The translations under genes were made by a program, and so were the position numbers. Shown piece after piece: positions 62,185-64,000 of a stretch of 64,000 nt of DNA. Location of the stretch: the NCBI GenBank assembly GCA_965220955.1, contig CBDCRK010000037.1, forward strand, positions 310,001 to 374,000, in the 5' to 3' direction. Numbering within the stretch: position 1 is the stretch's first letter; every line of letters begins with the position of its first letter. Origin of the DNA: CBDCRK01 sp965220955. Lineage in GTDB: Bacteria > Desulfobacterota > Binatia > Bin18 > CBDCRK01. The notes beneath the pieces are model-generated. The model saw only the letters and a list, made by a program, of their open reading frames with translations. It did not search any database and was not told the origin of the DNA.

Positions 62185-62229
62185 ATCCTGAATCCTGCGC
62201 GTCTACCAAATTCCGCCACTTTCGCCCAA
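62185..62229. repeat. Island attachment repeat, distal copy (45 bp)
   Basis: Identical to 54332-54376, i.e. the 5' half of tRNA-Leu(CAG) without its 3' half. It is not a functional tRNA and marks the far end of the island. Confidence 0.85.
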
Positions 62230-62439
62230 GCCAAGGTCCTTACTTAGCAACCTCCCTCTGATCCTGTCAAGCTCATACGGTCACGGAGTGGAAACTTTCT
62301 CGCCAAAGAGAACTTTGAGAGGGTCCTCTTATTGGATGGATTAAGGGGCTCGGTATTCTGCCACCCCGAAGTCTTGCAAGCGAGCAACAAATTTCCCCTA
62401 TGTCACAGTTCAGGCGGTTTCAAGTAGCACAATAAATCG
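62230..62439. other. Gap between island end and insertion sequence
   Basis: About 210 bases, no gene seen. The insertion sequence landed in the continuation of this non-coding segment. Confidence 0.4.
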
Positions 62440-62448
62440 AGTCTGACC

Positions 62449-63790
62449 CTGAGGAATCCCCAGGAAAAGGCTAGTTATTTTAATAGCCTAGGGGTTGAGG
62501 AGCAAGTAAGGAGCATGCATGGTATAGGATAATCTTCTTAAGGTGAGCAAACCATCAAGGAGATTATCCCCATGCATGCATCTCAGGTATTGCACAAGGT
62601 GAAGGAGTTTTCCACTGGCACGATGCACCTTGCACGGCGCCAAGCCCTAGAGGCAGTAGTGAGGGCAGCCGTGCGAGGGCGGCGAGTGAGCGTGAAAGGG
62701 CTGGGGCGAGCGATGGAGAGCAAGGTGGCCCCCAAGCACTGCATCAAGCGTGCCGATCGGTTGTTGTCGAATCGAGATCTACATGAGGAAGGCTTTGGGG
62801 AATACGTGGCTTTGGGCCATAGGCTCATTGGCAGCACGAGACGGCCGGTGATCGTGGTGGATTGGTCGGATCTGGATGCCTGCAAGCGCCATTTCCTGCT
62901 GCGGGCGGCAGTGCCGATGGGCGGTCGCACATTAAGCGTGTACGAAGAGGTACACAGGGTTAAGACTAAGGAAAAGCCCAAGACCCATAAGGAGTTTTTA
63001 GCCCGTTTGCACAAGGTGTTGCCGCAAGGTTGCCGACCCATTGTCATTACGGATACGGGCTTTCGTACCCCCTGGTTCAAGCAGGTCGAATGTTATGGTT
63101 GGCAGTGGGTAGGTCGGGTGCGCCATCGGCACAAAATCCAGTATACCCAAGACGGTGAGGGGGTGGAGTGTAAGTCTTTGTATCCCCAGGCGAGCAGGAC
63201 TCCTAAGGCTATAGGATGTGTGCGTTTGACCCAGTCCAACCCGCTTACCTCTCAGTTGGTGCTCTACAAGGCCGCCCGCAAAGGCCGAGTGAAGAACACC
63301 CGCTTTGGCCAGCGTGCCCGTGCCAAGCACAGCGAGAAAAACGCTGCGCGCGCCCGCGAACCCTGGCTGTTAGCAACGTCCCTGCCTGTGAGCCCCCAAG
63401 GCGCCGCCAAGGTGGTCAAAGTGTATGCCTCACGCATGCAGATTGAGGAAGCCTTTCGTGACCTCAAGAGCAGCCGCTTTGGTTTGAGTCTGGAGTATAG
63501 TGGTACCCGTCAGCTCCAGCGGCTGCGGATCTTAGTGTTGATTGCCTCGGTGGCCATAGTGGTGCTGTGGCTGGTGGGCAAAGCGACTCAATTGACCCAA
63601 CACCACCGCCACTATCAAGCCAACACAGTGAGAAATCGTGTGGTGTTGTCGACCCTCTTCATTGGTTTGCAGGTGATAAACGACCCACGGGTGAACTTGA
63701 GAAAAGCCGATGTGCTGGCTGCTGCAAAAGTCTTGCAGAATATCGCACAAGCACCTATGAGTGACTATTAAATTTGTGGGGATTCCTCAG
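62449..63790 (+). mobile_element. IS4-family insertion sequence, complete
   Basis: 1342 bases bounded by perfect 14-bp inverted repeats, CTGAGGAATCCCCA (62449-62462) and its complement (63777-63790). It is flanked by 9-bp direct repeats AGTCTGACC (62440-62448 and 63791-63799), the target duplication size of IS4-group elements. One transposase gene fills it. Intact repeats and duplication indicate a recent insertion. Confidence 0.93.
62572..63771 (+). CDS. IS4-family DDE transposase
   Basis: 399 residues, uninterrupted. Catalytic acidic residues fall in VIVVDWSDLD (first Asp), IVITDTGFRTPWF (second Asp) and the Y/R-x2-E-x6-K-like block SRMQIEEAFRDLKSSRFGLS (Glu, Lys). An N-terminal helical DNA-binding region precedes the RNase H-like core, into which a beta-strand insertion is placed. 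AGGAGATTATCCCC precedes the ATG. Confidence 0.93.
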   Translation: MHASQVLHKVKEFSTGTMHLARRQALEAVVRAAVRGRRVSVKGLGRAMESKVAPKHCIKRADRLLSNRDLHEEGFGEYVALGHRLIGSTRRPVIVVDWSDLDACKRHFLLRAAVPMGGRTLSVYEEVHRVKTKEKPKTHKEFLARLHKVLPQGCRPIVITDTGFRTPWFKQVECYGWQWVGRVRHRHKIQYTQDGEGVECKSLYPQASRTPKAIGCVRLTQSNPLTSQLVLYKAARKGRVKNTRFGQRARAKHSEKNAARAREPWLLATSLPVSPQGAAKVVKVYASRMQIEEAFRDLKSSRFGLSLEYSGTRQLQRLRILVLIASVAIVVLWLVGKATQLTQHHRHYQANTVRNRVVLSTLFIGLQVINDPRVNLRKADVLAAAKVLQNIAQAPMSDY

Positions 63791-63840
63791 AGTCTGACCC
63801 TACTTTTTCTATTTTTTTCTCTGGCCTTTTGGTTTTTGAC

Positions 63841-64000
63841 CTAAGCCTGCGACCCCTGCTGTGGAAAGACCCGCTCCAGAACGGCAAGGCTTATTCTTTC
63901 ACTCCTTGCAGCGGTGTCCTCGATGCGAGCCAAGACCTTCGTGATATCTCGCAGAACCCCCGCAATTTTGAAGACCATGACCACTGTTATTATGGTAGCC
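63841..64000 (-). CDS. Membrane/coiled-coil protein, C-terminus only
   Basis: The last 52 codons of a gene entering from the right edge: a hydrophobic segment (ATIITVVMVFKIAGV) then an amphipathic helix (LRDITKVLARIEDTAARSER) and stop TAG at 63841. Too short to assign. Confidence 0.45.
   Translation of the reverse strand, partial: ATIITVVMVFKIAGVLRDITKVLARIEDTAARSERISLAVLERVFPQQGSQA

Noticed and set aside
62185..62229. Second tRNA-Leu gene
   Set aside because: Only the 5' half is present; the T arm and 3' acceptor arm are missing. It is an attachment-site copy.
1..64000. CRISPR arrays
   Set aside because: No regularly spaced direct repeats with unique spacers were seen; repeats present are palindromic REP-like units or single duplications.

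Overview
The window reads as chromosome from an uncultured, moderately GC-rich bacterium. I would place it near Deltaproteobacteria or Tectomicrobia-like lineages with low-to-moderate confidence. The grounds are a CofC-type F420 gene, AmmeMemoRadiSam-type proteins, CaiB/thiolase acyl-CoA genes, an ilvN-ilvC-psd-pssA-leuA-leuB operon, a divergent EF-G paralogue with a conserved partner, and dispersed GTAGGGGCGA...TCGCCC palindromes with a remnant of their usual transposase.

Layout. 0-5.6 kb: a broken type I restriction locus (AAA ATPase, frameshifted hsdS, intact hsdR, no hsdM) among REP-like palindromes. 6.2-9.0 kb: CoA-transferase and ThDP-enzyme operon. 9.5-17.5 kb: intact housekeeping genes (MEMO-like, MetB-like, argC, cofC, thiolase, rsmD, coaD, aspartate aminotransferase). 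17.4-30.1 kb: a decaying accessory zone. It mixes intact genes (two AMMECR1 proteins, alpha/beta hydrolase, ABC ATPase, P1 peptidase) with truncated or nonsense-interrupted genes, a run of integron-type cassettes with two attC-like sites, and a dead IS1182-like element. 30.2-36.6 kb: nitronate monooxygenase and a four-gene operon, citrate synthase, PrpF, aconitase and a MetE-like protein. 36.8-41.5 kb: gene fragments, a PlsC-type acyltransferase and prophage debris with an Acb2-like (anti-CBASS family) remnant. 41.6-54.3 kb: a dense minus-strand block, nadC-birA-coaX-EF-G-like and then ilvN-ilvC-psd-pssA-leuA-leuB. leuA has its own promoter, a leucine-rich leader peptide and an attenuator-like terminator. 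54.3-62.2 kb: an island bounded by a perfect 45-bp repeat of the 5' half of tRNA-Leu(CAG). It carries a dead tyrosine integrase, an RRM protein, an SDR, two methyltransferases and a PEP-mutase-superfamily/nucleotidyltransferase fusion. 62.4-63.8 kb: an intact IS4-family element with 9-bp target duplications.

Most notable observations. A class I methyltransferase (20690-21763) is full length apart from one in-frame UGA, at a position I recall as a conserved Cys. The UGA makes a CxxU motif and is followed at SECIS-like spacing by a perfect 7-bp hairpin, so it is a candidate selenoprotein. That reading is tempered by about ten other nonsense-interrupted genes nearby. Also notable are the lyase/mutase-nucleotidyltransferase fusion with partner methyltransferases on the tRNA island, the leucine leader, and the citrate-synthase/PrpF/aconitase/MetE-like operon.
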